A stretch of DNA of 25,438 nucleotides, from positions 1-25,438 of IMG/VR virus record IMGVR_UViG_3300020603_000126; one strand, 5' to 3'. The notes beneath the pieces are model-generated. The model was not told where the DNA came from and ran no database searches. It saw only the letters and a program-made list of their open reading frames with translations. The stretch comes from a virus. Positions 1 to 7,981 of the stretch are shown in pieces; position 1 is the first letter of the stretch, and each line of letters begins with the position of its first letter. Both the position numbers and the translations under genes were made by a program.

Positions 1-502
1 TGGTGATCAATACTTGATTAGCAGAGCCATCTGTGGAGGGATAAGTGATACCGTTGGCTATCAATCCTGAATTCGCCGTCAGCGTGCCGGAAATATTCAC
101 ACCATCATTGATTTGAATGGCTGTGCTGTCATCTGATTGTAGCGTGTTGGCAATTAGAGTGTTCTTTAATACTATACCACCTGTGCCCGCAGCCGAAATA
201 ACAATGTCTTCGTTGGATCTGATTCCGGTGATGTTGTTGTCGTCCACTAGTATTGCGCCGGTATTGAGGTTATTGATTGTTAATGCGCTGGCCTCGAAGT
301 TCACCGAACCACTCACATTGAGGTTTCCTGTGATCGTGGTGTTGCCGTTTACGTGTAGTGCTGCTGTTGGTTCAGAGGTTCCTATACCCACTCGACTGTT
401 GGTCACGTCAAGATACAGTAGGTTTGTTTCAAATGCTAGATCGACGCCGTTTCGAGTAAGATTACTCTTTAACACCGATCCAGATATACGGCCTATCGCC
501 AT
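1..502 (-). CDS. Fibre-like virion protein, C-terminus beyond the window
   Basis: The minus-strand frame is open from the ATG at 502 to the window edge, giving 167 residues with the end missing. The first 50 or so residues (MAIGRISG, then DLAFETNLLYLDVTNS and VGIGTS) match the N-termini of the proteins starting at 4254 and 6250. After that come beta-strand repeats rich in G, T, N and I (for example the AAGTGGIVLKN and YPSTDGSANQVL motifs), the style of phage fibre shafts. A GAGAGGA ribosome site at 512-518 lies 9 bases from the ATG. The shared N-terminus is most simply a virion-attachment module, with the missing part likely to hold the variable tip; that division is inference. Function is called from composition and neighbours only. 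Confidence 0.75.
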   Translation of the reverse strand, partial: MAIGRISGSVLKSNLTRNGVDLAFETNLLYLDVTNSRVGIGTSEPTAALHVNGNTTITGNLNVSGSVNFEASALTINNLNTGAILVDDNNITGIRSNEDIVISAAGTGGIVLKNTLIANTLQSDDSTAIQINDGVNISGTLTANSGLIANGITYPSTDGSANQVLIT

Positions 503-584
503 ACCTGTGGATCCTCTCTATAAAAATATTTCAACGAGCATATGCTCGCAGAGCTCTATTACATTGTGAGCCAAACAGTGTAGA

Positions 585-592
585 TATTTATG
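585..592 (-). promoter_or_regulatory. Late-promoter-like octamer (CATAAATA)
   Basis: CATAAATA on the minus strand differs at one base from the T4 late consensus TATAAATA. It lies in the gap before the fibre gene starting at 502, so transcription would begin near 579 and give a leader of about 75 bases. Confidence 0.4.
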
Positions 593-603
593 CTATAGAC
601 GAG

Positions 604-625
604 AAAAGGGCCTTGCGGCCCTTTT
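604..625 (-). terminator. Hairpin terminator after the 464-aa fibre gene
   Basis: A perfect 9-bp stem (AAAAGGGCC / GGCCCTTTT) with a TTGC loop. It follows the stop at 652 of the minus-strand gene. The A/T flanks make it usable in both directions, but only the minus-strand gene ends here. Confidence 0.8.
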
Positions 626-651
626 CAACTACTGAGGAAGTATTTTACTTA

Positions 652-2046
652 TTAGTTCTTTGCTTGAACGAAACAATTTACCATTCCAATACCCTCATCG
701 GATTTGCTTTCTAAAGCTCTTCCAATTACGTGGAAAGGATTGATAGATTCGCCAGTTCGAGCAGCTCTAGCTGTACCTTTTACGCTAGATGATACCAATC
801 TGTCACCTTTGTTTACTGAACCAGTTACTCTCACATGAGTCCTACCGGTCATAGCCACAAAAGGATGTGATTCATTGTTACCTGCACCTGCATTCATCAT
901 GTAGGCCGGTTTTGAAGAGATAACACCAAAAACTTGATCAGAAAGTTCATCTGCTGTTTCTGTGATCTCTTGTGCACCGCCCAACATAACCACTGCGCCT
1001 TCGGTCATTGGAGCATCTGCTGCGAATCTTTCCGCGATGTCCGCGTACTGAGCTGAGGTCGCTGTGGCATTGATCACTCTGCATCGGATGTCCACAAGTG
1101 TGAAATCATCGTTTGGCAGTCCTGCTCCCTCGTTGTGGGTGGATCTCATGGCTGTGAAAGCACCGCCCGCTGCTGCTGGGAATATCGTGGATGCGTCATC
1201 GTTGTATGCATCGTCCCAGATCCAATATACGTCTTGTTCCAGCGCATCTGACCCTGTGCCTCTGTGTATGTGTACACCGGAGAATCTTGGCATCTGTGCT
1301 GCGGAAGACACGTTGCTGTTGATGGCGATCATGTTGTCTGCCACTTCATATGTTTGTGTGTTAAGTATGGTCTGCGTACCATTCACTGTCAGGTCGGAAT
1401 TAATAGTCACTGCGCCATTGAAGGTTGAAGTTGAACTTGCTGTCAATGTGGTGAATGAACCCGCTGCCGCTGTTGATTGTCCGATCGACGTGTTGTTGAT
1501 CGTTGAAGCCGCAGTTGGGTTGATGGTCAATGCACCTGCTGGTGAAATGGTCACTGTACCAGTTCCAGTCGGTGACAGGGTTACTGTCTGGTTGGATGTG
1601 GTAGCTGAAATGTTACCTGCCAAAGTAGAAGTTACTCCTGCAGTACCTAAAGTCAATGTGCTAGCTGGTGCAATTGACACTGTGCCAGTTCCAGTTGGTG
1701 ACAGAGTCACTGTTTTGTTAGATCCTGTTAAGGTCAAATCCGCACTGAAAGAGGCATTGTTTGCGATTGTGGTAGTAGCAGAAGTCACAGTCACAACATC
1801 AGTGCTATCAGTCATGATAGCAATTGACCCTGATCCTGTGTCAGTCACTGTTACTGCAGAGTTGCCTGCTTGAATTGAATATTGACTCAAAACCGATAGA
1901 CTGTCGTCTACGTATTTTTTTGTTGCCACATCACCGTCTGCCGATGGTGCTGAGGTCGATAAGCCTGTTATCTTGTTTGTTGAAGCGTCAATTACGATAT
2001 CACCTACTGATAATCCTTTATTGACTCTAAAGTTTCTTAATGTCAT
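652..2046 (-). CDS. Fibre-like virion protein with internal 42-residue repeats
   Basis: A 464-residue protein. After a short N-terminus (GDIVIDASTNKITGLSTSAPSADGD is split by a typical fibre 'ATKKYVDDSL' motif near residues 41-50) come threonine/serine-rich beta repeats containing TVTLSPTGTGTV twice, 42 residues apart. Near residues 215-280 is the LTVNGTQTILN ... YWIWDDA module also found, diverged, in the 701-, 335- and 278-residue proteins. The C-terminal 140 residues (YADIAERFAAD, VFGVISSKPAYMMNAG, TGRTHVRVTGSVNKGDRL) form a separate globular-looking domain common at fibre tips of marine phages. A GGGAG ribosome site lies 10 bases before the ATG. A structural role is likely; the receptor is unknown. 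Confidence 0.8.
   Translation of the reverse strand: MTLRNFRVNKGLSVGDIVIDASTNKITGLSTSAPSADGDVATKKYVDDSLSVLSQYSIQAGNSAVTVTDTGSGSIAIMTDSTDVVTVTSATTTIANNASFSADLTLTGSNKTVTLSPTGTGTVSIAPASTLTLGTAGVTSTLAGNISATTSNQTVTLSPTGTGTVTISPAGALTINPTAASTINNTSIGQSTAAAGSFTTLTASSTSTFNGAVTINSDLTVNGTQTILNTQTYEVADNMIAINSNVSSAAQMPRFSGVHIHRGTGSDALEQDVYWIWDDAYNDDASTIFPAAAGGAFTAMRSTHNEGAGLPNDDFTLVDIRCRVINATATSAQYADIAERFAADAPMTEGAVVMLGGAQEITETADELSDQVFGVISSKPAYMMNAGAGNNESHPFVAMTGRTHVRVTGSVNKGDRLVSSSVKGTARAARTGESINPFHVIGRALESKSDEGIGMVNCFVQAKN
1559..1722. repeat. Imperfect direct repeat inside the fibre gene (about 35 bp, 126 bp apart)
   Basis: The units beginning at 1559 and 1685 share CCAGTTCCAGT-GGTGACAG and the bases after it with few changes. 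The 126-base spacing equals 42 codons, so this is an in-frame duplication of a shaft unit. Confidence 0.7.
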
Positions 2047-2107
2047 GGTTCCATATCTCCCACATGATTATTGTTATTATTATTTGCGCCATCAAGTGTC
2101 GCACGTG

Positions 2108-2115
2108 TATTTACC
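2108..2115 (-). promoter_or_regulatory. Weak late-promoter-like octamer (GGTAAATA)
   Basis: The minus-strand TAAATA core lies 61 bases before the ATG at 2046. The first two positions differ from the consensus, so this is called mainly because most other gaps in the window have the same core. Confidence 0.25.
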
Positions 2116-2148
2116 CAAATCTGGTAATTTTTACGATTAAAGGCCCAA

Positions 2149-4254
2149 TTATGCTGCTGCCAATGAGTACTGCACTATTGCACTGGATTGCCCGCCTGTG
2201 CTGGTAGCTTTTACGCTCACAGTTCCGCCGGAATAAGTGGCGGTGAGTTCAGCAGTGTCCGCTGAGCCTGTGTTGACCACACCATAGGTATTGATGTAAG
2301 CAGATGACCCATCATGTATAACGTGTGCCTTCATCACCGAATACTCGCCGTTGGCCGAATCGGTTACCTGCACATACAATTCAGCTGATCTGTAGGTAGT
2401 TGCGTTGAAATCCATTATTGTGGTGGCAGCACTGGTGAAATTCACTGATGATGTCAGTGATCTCGCAACCCCGCCCGCTTGGACTGCAGTGTTATCAAAA
2501 CCTTCTATGGCGAATATCCTTGCTCCCGAATGCGGAGCAGAACCAAACGTTATGCCTGTACCAGACACAGTGTAGTTCTCTGTGGGTTCTTGATACACGT
2601 TGTCAATGTACACCTGTACGTTGTTGGCGCCGGCTGGTGCAGTTGAGAAGAATCCTGAAAAAGTTGATGTTGAGCCATCACCTGTAGCGCTGACCTTGTT
2701 GATTGAAACGTTGGACCCGCCCAGTGCGAAAGAGGCCCAAGTTGATCCGTCCGTGGATCCTTCATAGGTGCTGAGTGTTGTGTTGTACCTTATGACCCCG
2801 GTGTTACACGTGGGTCGCTCTGCTGTGGAACCCTGTGGCAATTGTAGTGCATCTGTGGTGCTGATGTCCAATGAGTAGGCCGGTGTGCTGGTGCTGATAC
2901 CGATCTTGTCCGCTGATGCGTCCACGTAGAACAGATCTGCGTCTGAGTCTCCCTCGATGACCACGTCAACGTTGGCTCCCGCCTCGTTGATCCTGATCGA
3001 GCTGGTGGCCGCTCCGTCAATCTTCAATATGCCTGTGGTGTTTGTGACCTGTGTATTGGTGCCATCGTGTGCCACTGTGAAATCATTTCCTGCACCGATC
3101 CTCAATGATTGGTTGTCCGCGTCGATGTCAATGCCAGCGTTGGCGTCTATTGATGTAAACTGTCCTGTGCTTCTTGAACTTGCGCCAATAGCAGTGCCAT
3201 CGATCGTGCTACCGATCGTGCCACCAGTTATGGTAACACCGCTAGAAGAAAAATTATTGGCAGTAACGGCGCCAGTGGAGTTAGCAATAGTGATAGATTC
3301 TGTTCCGTCTAGTGCCTTGATTGCTCCTGTATTCAATGATGTCGATGCAGAGATTATGCCTGCTCTGATATTTGAATATGAGTCTATGGTAACGTTACCT
3401 GCTGTGTTGCCTGTTTCTGCTGCTGTGTTGGCGAATGCGAACTCATCAGCTGATTCATCCCAAATGAAAGACACGTTGCTTAATGAACCCCTGTTGAATA
3501 ATAGACCTTGATCGTATGTGTTGCCTGCTCCACCTGAATTATTTTTTGCCAAAATAATAAGCGGATCTTCGATCGTTAAAGTTGTGGATTCGATCGTTGT
3601 GGTAGTACCATTAACTGTCAGGTTACCTCCCACTGTTACGTTGCCGGATGTGTCCACTGTGGTGAAAGTTCCCGCTGCTGCAACACTGCCACCGATTATG
3701 GTGCCATCGATAGCACCGCCATTGATGTCCACTGTGTTGGCGTTTAATGTGGTGAACGCGCCACTAGCTAGCACCGATGCACCGATCGTGGTTCCGTCTA
3801 TGGCTCCGCCATCGATGTTTACTTTGGTCATGACCACAGATCCTGTGCCATTAGGTGTTATACTAATATCTGCATTGGCAGTTGATACGATTGAAAATCC
3901 ATTAACATCTAAATTGCCACCAAGTTGCGGAGTTGTATCTTCCACTATGTCGTCAATACCTTGATCTGCTAAATTCTTCCATTCGCTATTGCTGTATCCT
4001 TCGATGGTGTTCAAGGTGCTGTTGTATCTGATATCTCCATTGGCCGAAGTGCCTCGCTGTTCGGTGGTGCCCGATGGTAATCTCAGAGCGCCTGTGCCGC
4101 TCAAGTGTAATTGTCTTGATGGTGTTGATGTACCAATACCCACGAATGAGTTGGTTACGTCTAAAACTAATAAATTTGTCTCGAATGCTAAGTCAACGCC
4201 AGACCTTAATAGGTTGGCTTTGAGCATCTGTCCTGAAATACGTCCTATAGCCAT
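2149..4254 (-). CDS. Large modular fibre-like virion protein
   Basis: A 701-residue protein starting with the shared module (MAIGRISGQMLKANLL, DLAFETNLLVLDVTNS, VGIGTSTPS). It then has two copies of an LPxGTT-xxR-xxxxGxIRYN-T module (near residues 57 and 475), three copies of a GG-IDGTxIGAS-xxxGxFT unit, the LTVNGTTTTIES ... FIWDESADEF module, and a VYIDNVYQEPTENY module near residue 575. The last 120 residues (SVNFTSAATTIMDFN onward) form a distinct end domain. The mix of repeats is typical of trimeric beta-helical fibres. A GAGGA ribosome site precedes the ATG. It carries more of the region's modules than any other gene here, so it may be the main long fibre; that is inference. Confidence 0.8.
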   Translation of the reverse strand: MAIGRISGQMLKANLLRSGVDLAFETNLLVLDVTNSFVGIGTSTPSRQLHLSGTGALRLPSGTTEQRGTSANGDIRYNSTLNTIEGYSNSEWKNLADQGIDDIVEDTTPQLGGNLDVNGFSIVSTANADISITPNGTGSVVMTKVNIDGGAIDGTTIGASVLASGAFTTLNANTVDINGGAIDGTIIGGSVAAAGTFTTVDTSGNVTVGGNLTVNGTTTTIESTTLTIEDPLIILAKNNSGGAGNTYDQGLLFNRGSLSNVSFIWDESADEFAFANTAAETGNTAGNVTIDSYSNIRAGIISASTSLNTGAIKALDGTESITIANSTGAVTANNFSSSGVTITGGTIGSTIDGTAIGASSRSTGQFTSIDANAGIDIDADNQSLRIGAGNDFTVAHDGTNTQVTNTTGILKIDGAATSSIRINEAGANVDVVIEGDSDADLFYVDASADKIGISTSTPAYSLDISTTDALQLPQGSTAERPTCNTGVIRYNTTLSTYEGSTDGSTWASFALGGSNVSINKVSATGDGSTSTFSGFFSTAPAGANNVQVYIDNVYQEPTENYTVSGTGITFGSAPHSGARIFAIEGFDNTAVQAGGVARSLTSSVNFTSAATTIMDFNATTYRSAELYVQVTDSANGEYSVMKAHVIHDGSSAYINTYGVVNTGSADTAELTATYSGGTVSVKATSTGGQSSAIVQYSLAAA

Positions 4255-4289
4255 TTTTAAATCCTCGAGTGTTTGTATCTGTTACCATT

Positions 4290-4297
4290 TATTTATT
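4290..4297 (-). promoter_or_regulatory. Late-promoter-like octamer (AATAAATA), leftward
   Basis: AATAAATA on the minus strand, 35 bases from the ATG at 4254. It forms a divergent pair with the rightward motif at 4319-4326. Confidence 0.4.
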
Positions 4298-4318
4298 TTT
4301 TTTGCTTGTAAAACCTCT

Positions 4319-4326
4319 GTTAAATA
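4319..4326 (+). promoter_or_regulatory. Late-promoter-like octamer (GTTAAATA), rightward
   Basis: The plus-strand TAAATA core lies 18 bases before the ATG at 4345. The expected start near 4332 would give a leader of about 13 bases with no Shine-Dalgarno sequence. Confidence 0.35.
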
Positions 4327-4344
4327 CCCGTAATAACAACATAT

Positions 4345-4899
4345 ATGCCTGGTCATTTAATAACAGTAATGGGGGAATTGGGTGAAGATAATATCAATGC
4401 TTCTGTGTTAAAACATTCTAATGTATTGATAGCAGCTGGCTTGCAAAAACAGCACGCTATTGCGGATTATGTGTGTACCAATTCTGCGGAAGATCTGGAT
4501 ATCTTGATGAAGGAACGCGGCGAAAAAACAACCATCGTGGCGCCACGCAATCTCTACGCCAAATATGTGTGGCAGAATGGCATAGAATGTGTGCCGGATT
4601 TCGAGGATCTTAAAGAATATCAGTGGAATCCCAACACCTGCTCTCAGCAGCTGATGGGCCTCGCATTGGCCTGTTGGATCGGCAGCCCTGTGATCGCGGT
4701 ATTTGATTACTTGTTGGATCCAGAAAAAGAAACACCTGCATTTAGAGCACTGTTAACACTGTATCCGGGCACTCGATTTCTTTACGTAAGAACAGTCAAG
4801 GGCAACAAGATCAAGTTGTTTCACAAGATGAAGAATTTTTCACACATGGATCAAAATGAATTTTTAAACTTTTATGAAAAATATACAGAATCAAAATAA
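4345..4899 (+). CDS. Protein of unknown function, possible Rossmann-like fold
   Basis: A 184-residue protein, not recognised with confidence. It begins MPGHLITVMGELGEDNIN and contains alternating hydrophobic strands and helices. The central part (CSQQLMGLALACWIG, then PVIAVFDYLLDP) resembles in layout the 'SGPTALKMAA ... YILGFDY' part of the GNGxS protein at 13946-14572, so it may be a remote relative; this rests on pattern only. It is the first gene of a two-gene plus-strand cassette inserted among minus-strand fibre genes, and its end overlaps the next gene by 26 bases. No Shine-Dalgarno sequence is visible before the ATG. Confidence 0.7.
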   Translation: MPGHLITVMGELGEDNINASVLKHSNVLIAAGLQKQHAIADYVCTNSAEDLDILMKERGEKTTIVAPRNLYAKYVWQNGIECVPDFEDLKEYQWNPNTCSQQLMGLALACWIGSPVIAVFDYLLDPEKETPAFRALLTLYPGTRFLYVRTVKGNKIKLFHKMKNFSHMDQNEFLNFYEKYTESK

Positions 4900-5251
4900 A
4901 GTAGGATTGTTAAAATATCATGTGGTCGTGGAATGGCTGCCCACCTGCCGCAACAGATCACCTAGGACTCTGCAGAATCGTCCGGACCTTGTGCATAAAA
5001 TGAACGAGTACACCAAGAATGTCGTTGCCATATGTGAGGGATATAAAAATCCCATACAGATAGATCAGAGTTACAACATGCTGGGCATACGCACTTGGTG
5101 GCAAGAAGGATCAGATCTATATCATTTTTTGATGACACAAGAGCAAAACAAAATAAATGTGATTCCAGAAATTGGAGTATTGAATCAGTTAACCGGTAAA
5201 ATTGTGATGTTCAAATTCTCTGTGGATAAAAACGGTATTACTCTATATTAA
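4874..5251 (+). CDS. Protein of unknown function, second gene of the plus-strand cassette
   Basis: A 125-residue protein I do not recognise. It has no signal peptide or membrane segment. Charged and aromatic residues dominate (VVVEWLPTCRNRSP, IRTWWQEGSDLYHF). The start overlaps the upstream gene by 26 bases in another frame, which suggests translational coupling. Its 3' end overlaps the stop of the minus-strand gene at 5243 by 9 bases, so the two converge tail to tail with no space for a terminator. The ATG at 4874 is the first in frame. A later GTG or TTG start is possible, because the first ten residues look less protein-like. Confidence 0.6.
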   Translation: MKNIQNQNKVGLLKYHVVVEWLPTCRNRSPRTLQNRPDLVHKMNEYTKNVVAICEGYKNPIQIDQSYNMLGIRTWWQEGSDLYHFLMTQEQNKINVIPEIGVLNQLTGKIVMFKFSVDKNGITLY

Positions 5252-6250
5252 ATCGTCAGCGAATCCACTGATCACCACTATTCTAGCACCAATGTGAGGG
5301 GCTTCATCCGTAATGGTTATAGAAGATGTTGATCCATCTGTGATATAATTCACGTCCGGTTCCTGCATCACGCTGTCTATGTACACGATCAAATTCTCTG
5401 GTGCTGTGGTTACGTTGGCAGATATAAAAGTTTGTGTGCTGCCATCACCTGTGAACACGTCCTTCAACACTGTCTTTGATGTGGATTCAGTTTTTAGTGC
5501 AGTGTATGTGCTGCCGTCGAGGCACACTTCGTACTTGTTGGTCTCGGTGTTGAATCTAATGACGCCGATCTGCCCAGATGGTCTCTGTGCAGTGGTTCCC
5601 TTGGGCAATATCAATCCCGTAGTGCCAGCCAGCACAAAATTTCCCGTGCCCGTGGTCTCTATCTCGAAGTCGGCATTGGTAACATTTTGTGTTAAAGTGT
5701 TGCCAGAAAAGGTAAAACTCCCCAAAGATGCGGCGGTTGCGATTGAAATGGCTGTGTTCATTGATTGCAATGTTACAAAATCTTCGTTGTCCACAGGATT
5801 GGCTCCCGCCAGCCTGGTGTAGGCAGTGTCATCAATGTTGGTCACTGTGCTGCCGTCAGACGTGGTGGTCACTATTTTGAATTTGTCTGCACCTTCGTCC
5901 CAATAGAATGCCGCATTGTTGCCTGAGGACTGTCTCTTGATCATTATACCAGCATCGTTGCCCACGCTGCCACCACTGTTCAACATCAATATGTTGTCTT
6001 CGATCTCCATGTTGGTGGTGTTGACCACTGTGGTGGTGCCTGTGACTGTTAGATCTCCAGTGATCTCGACCGAATTTTGGAATCTCGCTGATCCGTTGAC
6101 ATCCAGAGCAAAGTTGCCTGGAGCGGCAGTGCGTATGCCCACTCTGGAATTGGACACGTCCAGATACAATAGATTGGTTTGAAACGCCAGATCCGTACTG
6201 CGAGTCAAATTTGACTCAAGCATTTGGCCAGGAATTCGTTGTATAGACAT
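5243..6250 (-). CDS. Modular fibre-like virion protein
   Basis: A 335-residue protein starting with the shared module (MSIQRIPGQMLESNLT, DLAFQTNLLYLDVSNS, VGIRT). Then come LTVTGTTTVVNTTNMEIED ... AAFYWDEGADKF (residues about 65-130), a DTAYTRLAGANPVDNEDFV linker of the 'ATKxYVD' type, LPKGTTAQRPSGQIGVIRFN (about 215-235), and a C-terminal VYIDSVMQEPDVNY ... GARIVVISGF module. All these modules recur in the 701-, 278- and 145-residue proteins, so this gene is a compact assembly of them. It is probably a fibre or fibre-connector subunit. Its own motif at 6263-6270 would start the transcript about 7 bases before the ATG, and no Shine-Dalgarno sequence is visible. Confidence 0.8.
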   Translation of the reverse strand: MSIQRIPGQMLESNLTRSTDLAFQTNLLYLDVSNSRVGIRTAAPGNFALDVNGSARFQNSVEITGDLTVTGTTTVVNTTNMEIEDNILMLNSGGSVGNDAGIMIKRQSSGNNAAFYWDEGADKFKIVTTTSDGSTVTNIDDTAYTRLAGANPVDNEDFVTLQSMNTAISIATAASLGSFTFSGNTLTQNVTNADFEIETTGTGNFVLAGTTGLILPKGTTAQRPSGQIGVIRFNTETNKYEVCLDGSTYTALKTESTSKTVLKDVFTGDGSTQTFISANVTTAPENLIVYIDSVMQEPDVNYITDGSTSSITITDEAPHIGARIVVISGFADDLI

Positions 6251-6262
6251 AGTTTTACCAGT

Positions 6263-6270
6263 TATTTATT
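6263..6270 (-). promoter_or_regulatory. Late-promoter-like octamer (AATAAATA), leftward
   Basis: AATAAATA on the minus strand, 12 bases from the ATG at 6250. It is the left half of a divergent pair with 6296-6303. Confidence 0.4.
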
Positions 6271-6295
6271 AGTTTTTTCGAGGAATTATACTACC

Positions 6296-6303
6296 AATAA
6301 ATA
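6296..6303 (+). promoter_or_regulatory. Late-promoter-like octamer (AATAAATA), rightward
   Basis: AATAAATA on the plus strand, only 9 bases before the ATG at 6313. With normal T4 late spacing the transcript would start about 4 bases before the start codon. Confidence 0.4.
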
Positions 6304-6312
6304 TGCGATAAT

Positions 6313-7224
6313 ATGTCCATAGAACTCAGCATCAAGCAGGTCATCGAAGAGCAGGTACAGAAGGTCACCCAAGCCTATATACAGAGATTAACAAATGAGT
6401 ATTCTCGCATTACTAAAAAATTAGTGGAAGCAGATGACAAGCTCAATGATGTATTAAACAAACTAGCCAGCCACAATAATATTATCAGTGATCGAGAATT
6501 ATCTGGAGATAAAATAGACAGTGGGATCATAACCAATTTTGCCAGCACAGGTATTGATGACAATGCTTCTAAAAAAAGAATCACCATATCTGATGATAAA
6601 ATTGTGATAGAAAATGACCTAGAGATCAAAGGCAAAATAAAATGCGATACACTCTATTACAGCAGCGCCACAGCAGATAATTTAGATGTCAAAAATTCTG
6701 TAAGAATTGACAAGAACGAGGTACTTTGGAAAGACCGATTGGGAAATTCTGTAACTAAATCTAAACTAGAAGAAGTGGGTGTATTAAAAGAATTGAATGT
6801 GAATGACACACTGAGAGTTGTAAAAAATTTTGTAGGGGTGAATACCTTGAATCCTAATTCTTCTCTTAGTATTGTCAAACACGGGATTGAGATAATTCAC
6901 GATGTCAAGGGCTCTGTGGCCTATGTTGGTACTTTTGCCTCTGATGATTTCAGCGTAGGATCGGGTGGCGAACCCACTCTCTTTGTTTCCCATGATAACA
7001 AAATTGGTATTAAGGTTAGAAAACCCAAGGCCGATTTAGATGTGGCTGGCCCAATTAGATATCAAGGACAGATACATCAGTATGATGATAAAATACCTTC
7101 GGCTGGTGCATATTCACAAGGTGATATTGTGTGGAATACTAAACCCATTAAAGGGTCAGTGTTGGGTTGGGTATGTATATCTGCAGGCAGTCCCGGTGTG
7201 TGGCAACCTTTTGTTAGTCTTTAG
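6313..7224 (+). CDS. Fibre-like virion protein with N-terminal coiled coil
   Basis: A 303-residue protein on the opposite strand to the other fibre genes. Residues 1-55 are a long amphipathic helix (VIEEQVQKVTQAYIQRL, LVEADDKLNDVLNKL), likely a trimerising coiled coil. The rest is beta-rich with fibre-type motifs (NDLEIKGKIKCDTLYY, VGVNTLNPNSSLSI, KPKADLDVAG). It ends in a small domain (GDIVWNTKPIKGSVLGWVCI, then GVWQPF) that is common at fibre ends of marine myoviruses. It lacks the MAIGRISG-type N-terminus. It converges on the 145-residue gene, and the two stop codons share the bases TTAG at 7221-7224. The AT-richer, Lys/Asp-rich sequence differs from its neighbours and may reflect separate acquisition. 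Confidence 0.75.
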   Translation: MSIELSIKQVIEEQVQKVTQAYIQRLTNEYSRITKKLVEADDKLNDVLNKLASHNNIISDRELSGDKIDSGIITNFASTGIDDNASKKRITISDDKIVIENDLEIKGKIKCDTLYYSSATADNLDVKNSVRIDKNEVLWKDRLGNSVTKSKLEEVGVLKELNVNDTLRVVKNFVGVNTLNPNSSLSIVKHGIEIIHDVKGSVAYVGTFASDDFSVGSGGEPTLFVSHDNKIGIKVRKPKADLDVAGPIRYQGQIHQYDDKIPSAGAYSQGDIVWNTKPIKGSVLGWVCISAGSPGVWQPFVSL

Positions 7225-7658
7225 ACTGAATCAAATCCGTGTATTATTACCAAGCTAGAGTCAATATCTCCAGAAACCAGTGCTAACATTTTGATATAAG
7301 GTGAAGTGCTATCTGAGTTTATATTATACGCTGATGGTGGTTGATAAACACCGCCCAAGAACACAAGAACATTTTGATCTGCAGCAGGAGTCAATGATAA
7401 TGGAGAGTAGCTATCTCTAGGAATTCCTGTAGCGTCTTCATCTAAAATTGTGAATGTGTCCACAGTAATAGTGGACGCTCCACCTGTGCCACCTTTTATC
7501 TGTTTGAATTCTGTGCCGTTGTAGAACTCCAGCATGTTCAGTGATGTGTTGAATCTCAGCATGCCTGACACTGGGCTGGTTGGCTGTGATGCCGTTGTTC
7601 CTTTTGGAAGTGCGACAGCGTTGCCATCTAAAGATGTGTTCTTTGCGTACCTGCCCAT
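7221..7658 (-). CDS. Small fibre-module virion protein
   Basis: A 145-residue protein made of two modules seen elsewhere in the window. One is LPKGTTASQPTSPVSGMLRF with NTSLNMLEFYNGTEF (residues 18-55). The other is a C-terminal VFLGGVYQPPSAYNI ... LVIIHGFDSV domain (about 100-145). It is the last gene of a three-gene minus-strand set with the 278- and 104-residue genes, only 4 bases after the stop of the latter. It may be a fibre tip or an accessory structural subunit; the family is recognised by module, not by a named protein. Confidence 0.7.
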   Translation of the reverse strand: MGRYAKNTSLDGNAVALPKGTTASQPTSPVSGMLRFNTSLNMLEFYNGTEFKQIKGGTGGASTITVDTFTILDEDATGIPRDSYSPLSLTPAADQNVLVFLGGVYQPPSAYNINSDSTSPYIKMLALVSGDIDSSLVIIHGFDSV

Positions 7659-7662
7659 GTGA

Positions 7663-7977
7663 TTACAATCCTATGGTTGATATTGTTGCGGTAAATTCAC
7701 CTGCAGAATCTGGAGCAGCGATATAAATTTTGTCGCCGTTGGCCAATATTAATTTTTCTGTGTCGATTATGTAGGTGTCGTTGGATCTTATCACTAGATT
7801 TTTGTAGATCAGATGTTGTGACCCCACGCTCTCTGCGCTGGGCACCACGTACACGTCAACGTCTCCGTCTGAGCCCGAAATGTTGCAGATGTAAATCACC
7901 GTGACTGCAACATCACCGGATGCCGTGAATGCAGCTACTGATGTACTGGTTCCTACTTGAAAATTTGTAATAGCCAT
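7663..7977 (-). CDS. Small beta-rich virion protein
   Basis: A 104-residue protein of predicted beta-sandwich character (VAVTVIYICNISGSDGDVDV, LIYKNLVIRSNDTYII, LANGDKIYIAAPDSAG). Small proteins of this type occur among structural genes of many marine phages, and I know of no assigned role. It starts 4 bases after the stop of the 278-residue gene, with an AGGAT ribosome site overlapping that stop, and is followed 4 bases later by the 145-residue gene. This tight packing points to translational coupling in one operon. Confidence 0.65.
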   Translation of the reverse strand: MAITNFQVGTSTSVAAFTASGDVAVTVIYICNISGSDGDVDVYVVPSAESVGSQHLIYKNLVIRSNDTYIIDTEKLILANGDKIYIAAPDSAGEFTATISTIGL

Positions 7978-7981
7978 ATCT

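Noticed and set aside
1064-1873. Long open frame on the plus strand (269 residues)
   Set aside because: It is antisense to the 464-residue fibre gene. The product is a Val/Pro-rich mirror of the Thr/Gly repeats, with no ribosome site or promoter.
2957-3964. Plus-strand open frames of 184 and 148 residues
   Set aside because: Antisense shadows of the 701-residue fibre gene, with hydrophobic low-complexity products.
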